From assembly GCF_023824195.1 (NCBI RefSeq), contig NZ_CP085448.1, positions 38,912 to 102,911 on the forward strand: a stretch of DNA of 64,000 nucleotides, in the 5' to 3' direction. The notes under the pieces were generated by a model, which did not search any database, was not told where the DNA came from, and saw nothing but the letters and a program-made list of their open reading frames with translations. This document shows positions 41,835-49,739 of this stretch, in pieces. This stretch comes from Priestia megaterium (lineage in GTDB: Bacteria > Bacillota > Bacilli > Bacillales > Bacillaceae_H). The position numbers were made by a program, and so were the translations under genes. Numbering within the stretch: position 1 is the first letter of the stretch; every line of letters begins with the position of its first letter.

Positions 41835-43463
41835 TTACTTTTTAAAATTAATAAATAGCAATCGTAAAAGAAATCGTAATAGGGAATCTCGGCGAGAATT
41901 ACAGCAATCACGATCGCAACAACAATCACGATCGCAACAACAATCACGATCGCAACAACAATCACGATCGCAACAACAATCACAATCGCAACAACAATCA
42001 CAATCGCAACAACAATCACAATCGCAACAACAATCACAATCGCAACAACAATCACAATCGCAACAACAATCACAATCGCAACAACAATCACAATCGCAAC
42101 AACAATCACAATCGCAACAGCAATCACAATCGCAACAGCAAATAATAGGTGGTTCAGTATCGTTTACTGTAACGTTAAAGGAACACGTAGAAGTATTTCC
42201 AGCTGCATCTGTAGCTGTACAGGTAACAGTCGTCGTGCCGACAGGAAAGAAAGAACCTGAAGCTGGTGTGCATATAGCTGTTACCCCTGGACAGTTATCA
42301 GAAGCCGTAGGTGGTGGGTAATTGACAATGGCTCCGCATTGTCCTGGATCATTTGCTTGAATAACATTAGCTGGACAAGTAATAGTAGGTGGTTCAGTAT
42401 CGTTTACTGTGACGGTAAAGGAACACGTAGAAGTATTTCCAGCTGCATCTGTAGCCGTACAGGTAACAGTTGTCGTGCCCACAGGAAAGAAAGAACCTGA
42501 AGCTGGTGTGCATATAGCTGTTACCCCTGGACAGTTATCAGAAGCCGTAGGTGGTGGGTAATTGACAACGGCTCCGCATTGTCCTGGATCATTTGCTTGA
42601 ATAACATTAGCCGGACAAGTAATAGTAGGTGGTTCAGTATCGTTTACTGTGACGGTAAAGGAACACGTAGAAGTATTTCCAGCTGCATCTGTAGCCGTAC
42701 AGGTAACAGTTGTCGTGCCCACAGGAAAGAAAGAACCTGATGGCGGTGTACACTCAGTCGTTACAACATTACAGATGTTTATCGTAGGATCCGAATAATT
42801 GACGATCGCTCCACATTGACCAGGAGTATTTGAGACCGTTATGTCGTCTGGACATTGAAAGCATGTATCTAATAATAAATCATAGTTAACTCCATCGAAC
42901 TCCCAAATTAAAAATTGGTTATTTGTATCAAGAAACCCTGTTGGCCCTACCACTGTTTGCTGAGGATCAAAATTAGTCGGGGGAGCATAGCGAAATACAC
43001 TCGAAGGTCCGCCATTCCCACTCGCAACTCCAACCAAGCCATCCACACTATCTAAATTGCAATAGGCAAAGCCAATTAATCCCGTGTCAAATAAAACAAC
43101 TTGAAAAGTATTGGTGCCTGTATTAGGGAATTCAGGTACGTTATTCCATGTAACAATAAATCGGTCCGGTAATTGTTTTACAAATACTGCACCTCCTGTT
43201 GAGGGATTAAAATCATCCCAAATTGGTGCAATCCTCGGGTTATTACCATTGATAAATTCAGGAAAAGATTCGGTGAAGTCTGGATCTCCTGAGTTAAACG
43301 TTAAATTTCCATTAGAGTTTACAAAAACACTGCCATAGTTTATTCCGTAAAATGTAAAAGTAAAACCTCCAGTAAACCCCACCAGTTCAAAGTCATCATC
43401 TGATAAAGATAATGCTGTCCCAAAGTCGGGGCCTTGGTCAAACAAACAGCCCATTTTATTCAC
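41835..43463 (-). CDS. Large surface protein: nidogen-like, HYR repeats, Cys/Asp tail
   Basis: 542 residues. Residues 1-200 are nidogen-like (VFVNSNGNLTFNSGDPDFTE, RIAPIWDDFNPSTGGAVFVK, FIVTWNNVPEFPNTGTNTFQ). Residues about 205-455 hold three HYR-type Ig-like repeats, each with C-P-x2-I and TTVTCTATDAAGNTSTCSF; the last two are nearly identical. Residues about 456-520 are about 13 CCCDCD/CCCDRD units. No signal peptide, so again likely placed on the spore from the mother cell. The Cys/Asp tail could bind metal or cross-link. HYR and nidogen domains are adhesion modules, mostly known from animal proteins. Confidence 0.8.
   Translation of the reverse strand: MNKMGCLFDQGPDFGTALSLSDDDFELVGFTGGFTFTFYGINYGSVFVNSNGNLTFNSGDPDFTESFPEFINGNNPRIAPIWDDFNPSTGGAVFVKQLPDRFIVTWNNVPEFPNTGTNTFQVVLFDTGLIGFAYCNLDSVDGLVGVASGNGGPSSVFRYAPPTNFDPQQTVVGPTGFLDTNNQFLIWEFDGVNYDLLLDTCFQCPDDITVSNTPGQCGAIVNYSDPTINICNVVTTECTPPSGSFFPVGTTTVTCTATDAAGNTSTCSFTVTVNDTEPPTITCPANVIQANDPGQCGAVVNYPPPTASDNCPGVTAICTPASGSFFPVGTTTVTCTATDAAGNTSTCSFTVTVNDTEPPTITCPANVIQANDPGQCGAIVNYPPPTASDNCPGVTAICTPASGSFFPVGTTTVTCTATDAAGNTSTCSFNVTVNDTEPPIICCCDCDCCCDCDCCCDCDCCCDCDCCCDCDCCCDCDCCCDCDCCCDCDCCCDCDCCCDRDCCCDRDCCCDRDCCCDRDCCNSRRDSLLRFLLRLLFINFKK
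41890..42140 (-). repeat. 18-bp tandem repeat coding CCCDCD
   Basis: About 13 units of the type CAATCACAATCGCAACAA; four units at the coding 3' end carry CGATCG in place of CAATCG, changing Cys to Arg. Slippage-prone. Confidence 0.85.
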
Positions 43464-43492
43464 CTCTCCTGTTAGAATCTAAAGCTGTTTTT

Positions 43493-43702
43493 CTAGGTTT
43501 CTTGAATTTCAAGTAACCATTGTTTTACTCGTTCTTTAGCTTCTTGATCAAGGATTTCTGCCTCCAAGATCTCTCTTATCTCATGAACGATTTTTTCCCG
43601 ATACTTTTCATCTGGTATCATTGGGTATTTAAGTTTCTTAAAATCCTCGAAGTATGAAACGTTGGCCAAAATCATCTGAAGTCCTTTATTCAACCTACCC
43701 AT
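43493..43702 (-). CDS. Small helical protein of unknown function
   Basis: 69 residues, charged and helical: MGRLNKGLQMILANVSYFED, PMIPDEKYREKIVHEIREIL, EAEILDQEAKERVKQWLLEI. Ribosome-binding site AAAGGAG 10 bp before ATG. It lies just upstream of the large surface gene with 29 bp between, so they are probably co-transcribed. It might be a partner or chaperone; not shown. Confidence 0.6.
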   Translation of the reverse strand: MGRLNKGLQMILANVSYFEDFKKLKYPMIPDEKYREKIVHEIREILEAEILDQEAKERVKQWLLEIQET

Positions 43703-43932
43703 CCTCCTTTTCTCCTTTTTATTAATTAATGAAGAAATCTAAAGAAAGTGAAGGCTGTTATCTATAAAGTAATATATTTTTCAGGTAACACGCTCTTGTG
43801 GGGAAGTGCCGACGTTTCAAATCATGTTTTTACAAGTAGGGGGCTAACGATTTAGTTGATAGGTTCAAATCCCATGGGTGCTTGAGTTGAATTAGCAGCA
43901 AAAAGGATCTTCGAAATAGAAGATCCTTTTTC

Positions 43933-44020
43933 GGTATCGATAACACCCATTATGTTAACTACAACTGTATACGATATACATAATATAAAAAGGCAAGTTT
44001 ATCAAAAGATGAACTTGCCT
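43933..44020 (+). repeat. dif-like site 35, last in window
   Basis: Site 43933-43960: arm GGTATCGATAA, spacer CACCCA, arm TTATGTTAACT. Palindrome 43967-43979, then a different terminator (GGCAAGTT...AACTTGCC, about 43990-44020). A terminator (GATCTTCGAA...AGAAGATC) ends the module to its left at about 43908-43930. Confidence 0.82.
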
Positions 44021-44108
44021 AGAATGAAATAGAGTTATGAGTTCAATAGTTTTTGTTTTTCAATTTGAAATTCTTCTTCAATGAGATAGCCTTGTTCTTT
44101 TAGTTTTG

Positions 44109-45465
44109 CTAGTTTTCTAGCTTTACAACAGGATCAAGCTCATTTCTTGAAGGTAGAGAATTAACCAACACCAATACTTGATTTGCTCCTGTACGCTTCA
44201 GCACACGATATCCTTGACTTGCTTTCGTTGCAATTCCCTCATCATTCGTCCAGCAATATCCTTGTTCTTCACAAGTTCCATCATCTCGAATGAGTATTTG
44301 ACCCATTAACCCAACAGCCACCCATTCCGGTCGCTCTGTACGAGGGATATATTCTTCACTTGGATTCCATTCAGGATTGAGCATTGGCTGCATTTCTTTT
44401 CTTTCAGGAATAAGAATATTTCCTTCATTGTCTTTTTCAGCCGGAATCGTCACTTCATGATATTTTTTTCGTCCCCACTCATCGGTCAAATATTTTCCTT
44501 GCCATCGTAATCCTGCACTATTTCCAATGAGACTTGGCGTTGCACTGGTGATACCTAAAATAAATTGATCACTTGCGGTGGCTTTTCGAATTTTCCCCTT
44601 TTCTACTGCTGTAACAAAGTAACCAACATCGATCGGGTTTTTATCTATTATTTCAAACATTTCCGCATAATCGGCTGCTGGACTTAAATACGCCCCGTCG
44701 ACAAACATATTACCATTATTCAGAAGCTTTCCGATGAGACCGGTAAGGTCATACGCAATAGCTCCAAAGGCTACATTCCATGAATAGGTTGGATCTCCAT
44801 TGAGGTTGTTAACCGCTCCATTCCGTCCCATAATATGGGCTCCTTCGAAACCATTTGCTGTTGTACTCAATCCTTCAGTATGAGATAAATCCCCACTAGC
44901 AATTGTACCTGATCCTTCGGCATGAGAAGCAAATCCATTTGCCCTTGTACCTGACCCTTCCGCGTGGGAAGAATCCCCACTGGCAATTGTACCTGTTCCT
45001 TCGGAATGGGCCACAAATCCACTTGCGGTTGTACCTGTTCCTTCTGCGTGGGAAGAAGTTCCACTTGCGGTTGTATTTGTTCCTTCTGCGTGGGAGGAAG
45101 TTCCACTTGCGGTTGTACCGTTACCTTCTGCATGGGAAATATCCCCACCTGCGGTTGTGAAGTTACCTTCGGAATGGGCTGCAAATCCATTTGCCGTTGT
45201 ATTATTTCCTTCGGCATGACTTCCCTGAGCTGAAGCGTTAGTGGAAACCCCTTCGGCATGGGCACCATTTGCATTTATACCTGTACTTGTTGCTATACCC
45301 TCAGCATGAGAAGCAAATCCATTTGCCATTGTATTATTAGAACCTTCCGCATGGGAAGAATCCCCACTTGCCGTTGTATTGTCACCTTCGGCATGTGAAT
45401 TAGACCCACTTGCCGTTGTGAAGCTACCTTCGGCATGTGAATTAGATCCACTATGTATTATTAAT
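44109..45465 (-). pseudogene. Surface protein with SHAEG head repeats and peptidase G2 domain, 5' truncated
   Basis: The open frame runs from a stop near 45466 with no start codon; ATG at 45329 lies inside the repeats. About 15 units of the type (S/A)HAEG-x4-ASG or ANG resemble trimeric adhesin head repeats. They are followed by SWNVAFGAIAYDLTGLIGKL and a C-terminal peptidase G2 (IMC autocleavage) domain (SPAADYAEMFEIIDKNPIDV, GRKKYHEVTIPAEKDNEGNI, YRVLKRTGANQVLVLVNSLP). Such proteins resemble phage tail spikes and Bacillus spore-surface proteins. The 5' end was lost at the junction with a relaxase fragment. It could still be made from 45329. Confidence 0.7.
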
Positions 45466-45489
45466 TATTTTATCTAGGTGTGCCTATTT

Positions 45490-45639
45490 TCTAGAATATT
45501 GGAGTTTACGAAGTCTGCAGTCCAGTCACGATTCTTTTTGCCGAATCCATCTTGATCTAATGTTCTCATGGTTAACATGACATGAGCATGTGGATTGTTT
45601 GCATCATCACGGTGAATAGCGATATCTGCCACCATTCCT
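45490..45639 (-). pseudogene. MobA/MobL relaxase fragment
   Basis: Reads GMVADIAIHRDDANNPHAHV, MLTMRTLDQDGFGKKNRDWT, ADF. HRDD-x2-NPHAHVMLT is the metal-binding histidine motif of MobA/L relaxases. Start and C-terminus are missing. It is closer to functional sequences than the relic at 13.3-14.7 kb. Confidence 0.75.
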
Positions 45640-45732
45640 TATATTTTATGATTCGACCAATCAGTGCAAGATATGTTTTACACTTAGATAATGGTGGTAA
45701 CTTATTATTTTTTCTCTTGGATCAATACAAAA

Positions 45733-45897
45733 GTAGCCAATCAAATTGGATGGCACTTAGTCAGAGAAATAGCCAAAGAGCATGAAGCAGCTGTATAAAT
45801 CCATACTGACAAAGCACACATCCATAATCATATTGGCATCAATGCTACAGCCTATAAGAAGAGTCGTAAATATCTATTTTCTAAAGAAGGTTTATAA
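45733..45897 (+). pseudogene. Second relaxase fragment (VirD2-like type)
   Basis: Reads VANQIGWHLVREIAKEHEAA, V, stop, IHTDKAHIHNHIGINATAYK, KSRKYLFSKEGL. HTDK-x-HIHNHI is the HxH motif of MOBP-type relaxases. One in-frame TAA. A different relaxase family from its neighbour, so two transfer systems have left debris here. Confidence 0.65.
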
Positions 45898-46298
45898 ACA
45901 GAATGAATTTCTTTGTATATAAGGAAGGCTCTAAGTTGGAGAGACAGTACTTGTAAAAGCTTCTTTATCTATTAATTGGTCTTCTCTCTCTCCTATAAAA
46001 TTATTTATCAGTAATAAATTTACTAACTACCTTCTTCAGGTTTAACAAAAAAGATTAAAATAATGCATTAAGTAAGGATGAGCGGCCAGATGTATCAAAT
46101 TATTTCTAAGTTTTAATTGCTTCTCTAATATCTAGAAACGAAATGGCCACTTTGATTATATTATCTCCAAATAAATAGATTTTTTCAGTATTTTTTCTAG
46201 AAAGTTTAAACTTTAATTCATTTCTTGGCGGCCAAGCCGTTATGAAATCATTGTAACTACATACGTATATATACTATTAAAAATATTGAAAACAAGAA
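45898..46298. other. AT-rich spacer with TCTAGAA boxes
   Basis: No gene. TCTAGAA occurs at 46131-46137, 46196-46202 and 46306-46312 (the last inside the following gene), the same word clustered at 50.9-52.0 kb. Confidence 0.4.
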
Positions 46299-47192
46299 CT
46301 ATACTTCTAGAAAGTTATAAAATAACGGATTATCAGAACTTCGCTGGACTTCTCTTCTCCGTTCAGCACCAAATAAACCTCTTAATGTTCCAAAAAAGTA
46401 GGCTCCAAAAGTATTTTTTATTCGCTTTCTCTTATATGCAAAAACAGTTTCTCTAAAAGCTTGAACTGCAATGAGTACTAGATCCTCTAAGGGTTTCTCA
46501 AGACCACTTATTTTATGAGCTAAACGTACTTTCCCCCATAATTCATAAATATCATCTGCATAAGTAAAAAAAGGCCTTACAGCATCTTTAAAAGATGTTG
46601 GAATAAAAGATGGTACATAATCAGATGAGAGTTTAATATTTACATTATTACGTATGTATTTATTAAAATCTTTTAAAGATAAATTATAGGTAGAAGAATT
46701 TTTTTCCTCTTTACCCTTACTCCCCCAAGCACTTTGCTCATTTTCTGTTTCAACATCTGTTTCAACATCAGACTCTAAATTAAGCTGTAAATAGTTAACC
46801 CAGTGATCAAAATAAGGATGGTTGACAAATAAGTGTACCGGATTTCCCTTTCCATTGTTGCGTGGACAGCGACGATAAACAGTAACAATTTGTCCTTGTT
46901 TTCGTAGCTCTCTTAAATGACGATCGATTGTTCCTTTTGACTTTTCATATGTTTGGCCCAAATATGTACTACCAGGAAAGCAAAAACCTTTTTCTGCAGC
47001 AAACCAACAAAGTCGGTCCAAAGCATTTCTAGTTCCTGCATGAAGTCGATAAAATTTCTCTCCGTAAAGATTGATAATTTCTTTAAGTAATTTTCGTTTC
47101 ATTGATTGATGTTGAGAACGGTTTTCTATGAAACTCTGATAATTTTTCATATAATCAAATTCTTCTGTCGTAAGCATACGCGTAGTAGACAT
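46299..47192 (-). CDS. Helix-turn-helix plasmid replication-associated protein
   Basis: 297 residues. Residues about 40-120 contain a winged-helix region (HAGTRNALDRLCWFAAEKGF, TYLGQTYEKSKGTIDRHLRE, RKQGQIVTVYRRC), the form found in replication-associated plasmid proteins. The C-terminal half is helical (AVRPFFTYADDIYELWGKVR, VLIAVQAFRETVFAYKRKRI) and ends with KNTFGAYFFGTLR. The region up to the iterons lies between it and the Rep gene, which is divergent. A helper or alternative initiator is likely. Ribosome-binding site AGGAGAGG. Confidence 0.6.
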   Translation of the reverse strand: MSTTRMLTTEEFDYMKNYQSFIENRSQHQSMKRKLLKEIINLYGEKFYRLHAGTRNALDRLCWFAAEKGFCFPGSTYLGQTYEKSKGTIDRHLRELRKQGQIVTVYRRCPRNNGKGNPVHLFVNHPYFDHWVNYLQLNLESDVETDVETENEQSAWGSKGKEEKNSSTYNLSLKDFNKYIRNNVNIKLSSDYVPSFIPTSFKDAVRPFFTYADDIYELWGKVRLAHKISGLEKPLEDLVLIAVQAFRETVFAYKRKRIKNTFGAYFFGTLRGLFGAERRREVQRSSDNPLFYNFLEV

Positions 47193-47735
47193 TAGTCTAT
47201 CCTCTCCTTTTTAGGAACAAAAAAAGACATCGCATCCCAGAAAATAGGAAAACGATGTCGGATTTTTTGACAGACTACTCCCTTGAAATAAATCTAATTA
47301 TCCTATAAAATAGAGGCGTAATTAAATTTATGTATCAAGACTTCGACAGATGTTTTCCCTAGTCCTTTTAGGGTTGACGGTGTAAGGGTGTTGGCGCACC
47401 ACTTGCACACGTTGGAGTCTTTTTATATTCCGCACTGTTTTGTTGACTCTATTATAACGTCTATTAATCTTATAATTCAATAAGAATTCATCCTCTCTCC
47501 TATAAAACCATAATCTCATCTCATTTAGTATTAAAAATCACTACCAGTGGATATACTGCTAACATAAGAATTTACATCCCTATATTTCTTCCTTAAATAA
47601 TTTCAAAATCTATAAATTATAGCACAACCACTACAGTTGTTTTTCTGTTTTATATATTGTTTTATATATTTGTTTTATTGTTTTATTGTTTTAGAGACTC
47701 TGTAGGCATTGATGTTACAGCTTTTATCAGCCTAA
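47193..47735. other. Control region between HTH gene and iterons
   Basis: A hairpin GACATCGCATCCC...GATGTC with a T-run (about 47225-47268) could be a terminator or attenuator before the HTH gene. A second hairpin lies around 47356-47400 (CCTTTTAGGG; TGTTGGCGCACCACTTG). The 63-codon frame at 47328-47519 (minus) is basic and without known features; it may be leader RNA rather than protein. TTGTTTTAT is repeated at about 47650-47693. Confidence 0.4.
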
Positions 47736-48068
47736 ACTATCACTAATTTTGCGCGAACTATCACTAATTTTGCGCGAACTATCACTAATTTTGCGTGAAA
47801 CTATCACTAATTTTGCGCGAACTATCACTAATTTTGCGCGAACTATCACTAATTTTGCGTATTCCCCTGTATATGGTTGTAAGTATCACTAATTTTGCGT
47901 GAGGGATGTAGACAGGCCTTAAGTATCACCAATTTTGCGTGAGGGATGTAGACAGGCTTTAAGTATCACTAATTTTGCGCGTGAATTTTATGATTTAAGG
48001 CAATAAATCAATATTAATTAATCTTTCTAGGAGTAAAAGGCCTCATAAAGTATCACCAATTTTGCGTG
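47736..48068 (+). repeat. Iterons of the replication origin
   Basis: Ten direct copies of TATCAC(T/C)AATTTTGCG. The first six follow each other at 21-22 bp spacing, about two helical turns; four more are spaced 40-90 bp up to 48067. The spacer GTGAGGGATGTAGACAGGC is itself repeated. Direct iterons upstream of a Rep_3 gene mark the origin and its copy-number control. Confidence 0.9.
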
Positions 48069-48115
48069 ATATTTAAATTAAAAGGACAGACTGTGCTTGA
48101 GATGGAAATTTACAC

Positions 48116-48152
48116 AGTATCACTTTTATGATATTTTAGTGATAGTTTAGAA
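48116..48152 (+). promoter_or_regulatory. Inverted half-iteron operator of the Rep gene
   Basis: AGTATCACTT...AGTGATAGTTT: the ATCACT core appears in inverted orientation right before the Rep start. In iteron plasmids, Rep dimers bind such a palindrome and repress the gene; that role is inferred from the family. Confidence 0.65.
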
Positions 48153-48168
48153 AAATATGGGGGATTTT

Positions 48169-49563
48169 ATGAAGAAATCAAATGTAGTTCAACCATATGA
48201 TCTGGAAAGTATAAATATAAAAAATTGGGTAACAAAATCAAACATCCTTATTGAGAGTACGTATAAACTGTCCTTACAGGAACAAAGAATCCTTTTAATC
48301 ATGGCATCTAAAGTACAACCTAATGATGAAACTTTAAAGACATATAGATTTCGAGCTAAAGATTTTATTGAAATTGTAGGAAATAAGAAAGGTACAGGGT
48401 TTTATTCATACTTAAAGGAAATTGTGAATGGCCTTCAAACAAAAATTCTTACCATAAAGGAAAAAGGTAGACAAAGAAATTATAACTGGGTTATTACGTC
48501 TATTTACGAAGAAAATGAGGGATACATAACATTACAATTTCACCCTAGCTTAAAGTATTTATTTTTAGAACTTAAAGAAAAATTCACTTCGTATCAATTG
48601 GAGAATGTAGTGAGACTAAATTCGGTTTATTCTATTCGTATTTATGAGCTGCTTAAGCAATATGAGCGTCTACGAAAAAGGGAGCTAACTCTTGAAGAAT
48701 TACGTCATTTTTTAGCTATTGAACCTACTAAGTATAAACAGTATGGCCATTTTAAGAGCAAAGTATTAGCAGTGGCTCAAAAGGAAATTAATAATAAAAC
48801 AGATATTCACTTTGAATTCGTCGAAATAAAAACAGGTAGAAAAGTAACATCCATAGAATTTATTATTACTAGTTCGCCTGCATTGAATGGTGTTAGCTCT
48901 GTTAAAGAGAAAGAGCCCGAATTAAATCAGCCACCATTAGAGTTAACAGACAACGAAAAAGAAAATAGGTTACAGTATGACTTGGTGAGCTTAGGAGTTA
49001 AGCCTGAAAAAATTGAGTGGGTTTTATCTGAATTTACGAAAGAGCAGGTAGAACGAAATATCAAATACACGCAAGATCGTTTGATTATGGGAGATATCAC
49101 TCATCCGCATTCTTACGTAATAAAGTCCATTCAAAAAGACTATGCGAAAGCATCACAAGAATCGAAGGTAGCAAAGCCTAAAAAGCCTATCAGAAAAGAA
49201 TTGGTTCCAGATTTCATAAGAGAAACTGAAGATAAAGATCGAGTTTTAGAAAATCCAACATTAAAGGAAAGGCAGAAATTATTTTTTAAGGAAAATGGAA
49301 CTCAACTAGAATTTGAAGCAAGGCTTTTACAATTTCAAGAATTAAGAAAAATGTTAGTTTTAAATTCTAAGGAACCAAACCAGGAAGAATTCAAAAAAGC
49401 AGAAGAAGCGGCAGTACAAGAAGTACTCCGAAATATGCAAGAAGACTTAGAAAAGCGTGAAGAAGCAGGACTTAAGCCAAGATTAATAAATGACTTCAAA
49501 AATAAACAATTAAGAGAGATTTACCAAACCTTCTTGAGCAATCAAGTTTCAAATGAGAGTTAA
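48169..49563 (+). CDS. Rep_3-family (RepB-like) replication initiator
   Basis: 464 residues from the second ATG, 5 bp after GGGGGA; an ATG 12 bp upstream precedes that site. Two winged-helix domains: WH1 from residue about 15 (NWVTKSNILIESTYKLSLQE, QRILLIMASK), WH2 around 130-215 (NSVYSIRIYELLKQYERLRK, LTLEELRHFLAIEP, KSKVLAVAQKEINNKTDIHF). A long charged C-terminal extension (residues 240-464) is beyond the common size of about 300. It binds the iterons upstream. A terminator follows (ACACGTCTTCAATGGCGTGTTTTT, 49571-49594). Confidence 0.92.
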   Translation: MKKSNVVQPYDLESINIKNWVTKSNILIESTYKLSLQEQRILLIMASKVQPNDETLKTYRFRAKDFIEIVGNKKGTGFYSYLKEIVNGLQTKILTIKEKGRQRNYNWVITSIYEENEGYITLQFHPSLKYLFLELKEKFTSYQLENVVRLNSVYSIRIYELLKQYERLRKRELTLEELRHFLAIEPTKYKQYGHFKSKVLAVAQKEINNKTDIHFEFVEIKTGRKVTSIEFIITSSPALNGVSSVKEKEPELNQPPLELTDNEKENRLQYDLVSLGVKPEKIEWVLSEFTKEQVERNIKYTQDRLIMGDITHPHSYVIKSIQKDYAKASQESKVAKPKKPIRKELVPDFIRETEDKDRVLENPTLKERQKLFFKENGTQLEFEARLLQFQELRKMLVLNSKEPNQEEFKKAEEAAVQEVLRNMQEDLEKREEAGLKPRLINDFKNKQLREIYQTFLSNQVSNES

Positions 49564-49631
49564 ATATAAAAACACGTCTTCAATGGCGTGTTTTTATATT
49601 TTTAAGCGTAAGATATTTTTTTTGAAAAGAA

Positions 49632-49720
49632 GGTAAATTTAATATACAATAATCTGTGTAGGATTTATCTTAACGGCTGTGTTTTATTTTTACTTACACT
49701 AATAGTATATTAAATTTACC
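49632..49720. promoter_or_regulatory. 16-bp perfect inverted repeat before the recombinase-like gene
   Basis: GGTAAATTTAATATAC (49632-49647) and GTATATTAAATTTACC (49705-49720), separated by 57 bp, with the ribosome-binding site just after the second arm. It may be a binding site for the protein downstream, a regulatory stem, or both. GGTAAATTT also forms part of the hairpin at 52720-52771. Confidence 0.6.
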
Positions 49721-49739
49721 TAAATAGGAGGTGTTTTGT

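Noticed and set aside
43800..43890. A tRNA-like piece (GGTTCAAATCCCATGGGTGC)
   Set aside because: A T-arm-like stretch is present, but I cannot build the acceptor, D and anticodon stems around it.
1413..43960. The arrays as an integron with attC sites
   Set aside because: The repeated word GTTAACT does not fit the attC GTTRRRY core, no IntI-type integrase with its extra helix is present, and the 28-bp sites fit dif arms far better.
44867..45274. ORFs on both strands over the SHAEG repeats
   Set aside because: By-products of the repeat; only the SHAEG frame has a recognisable domain.
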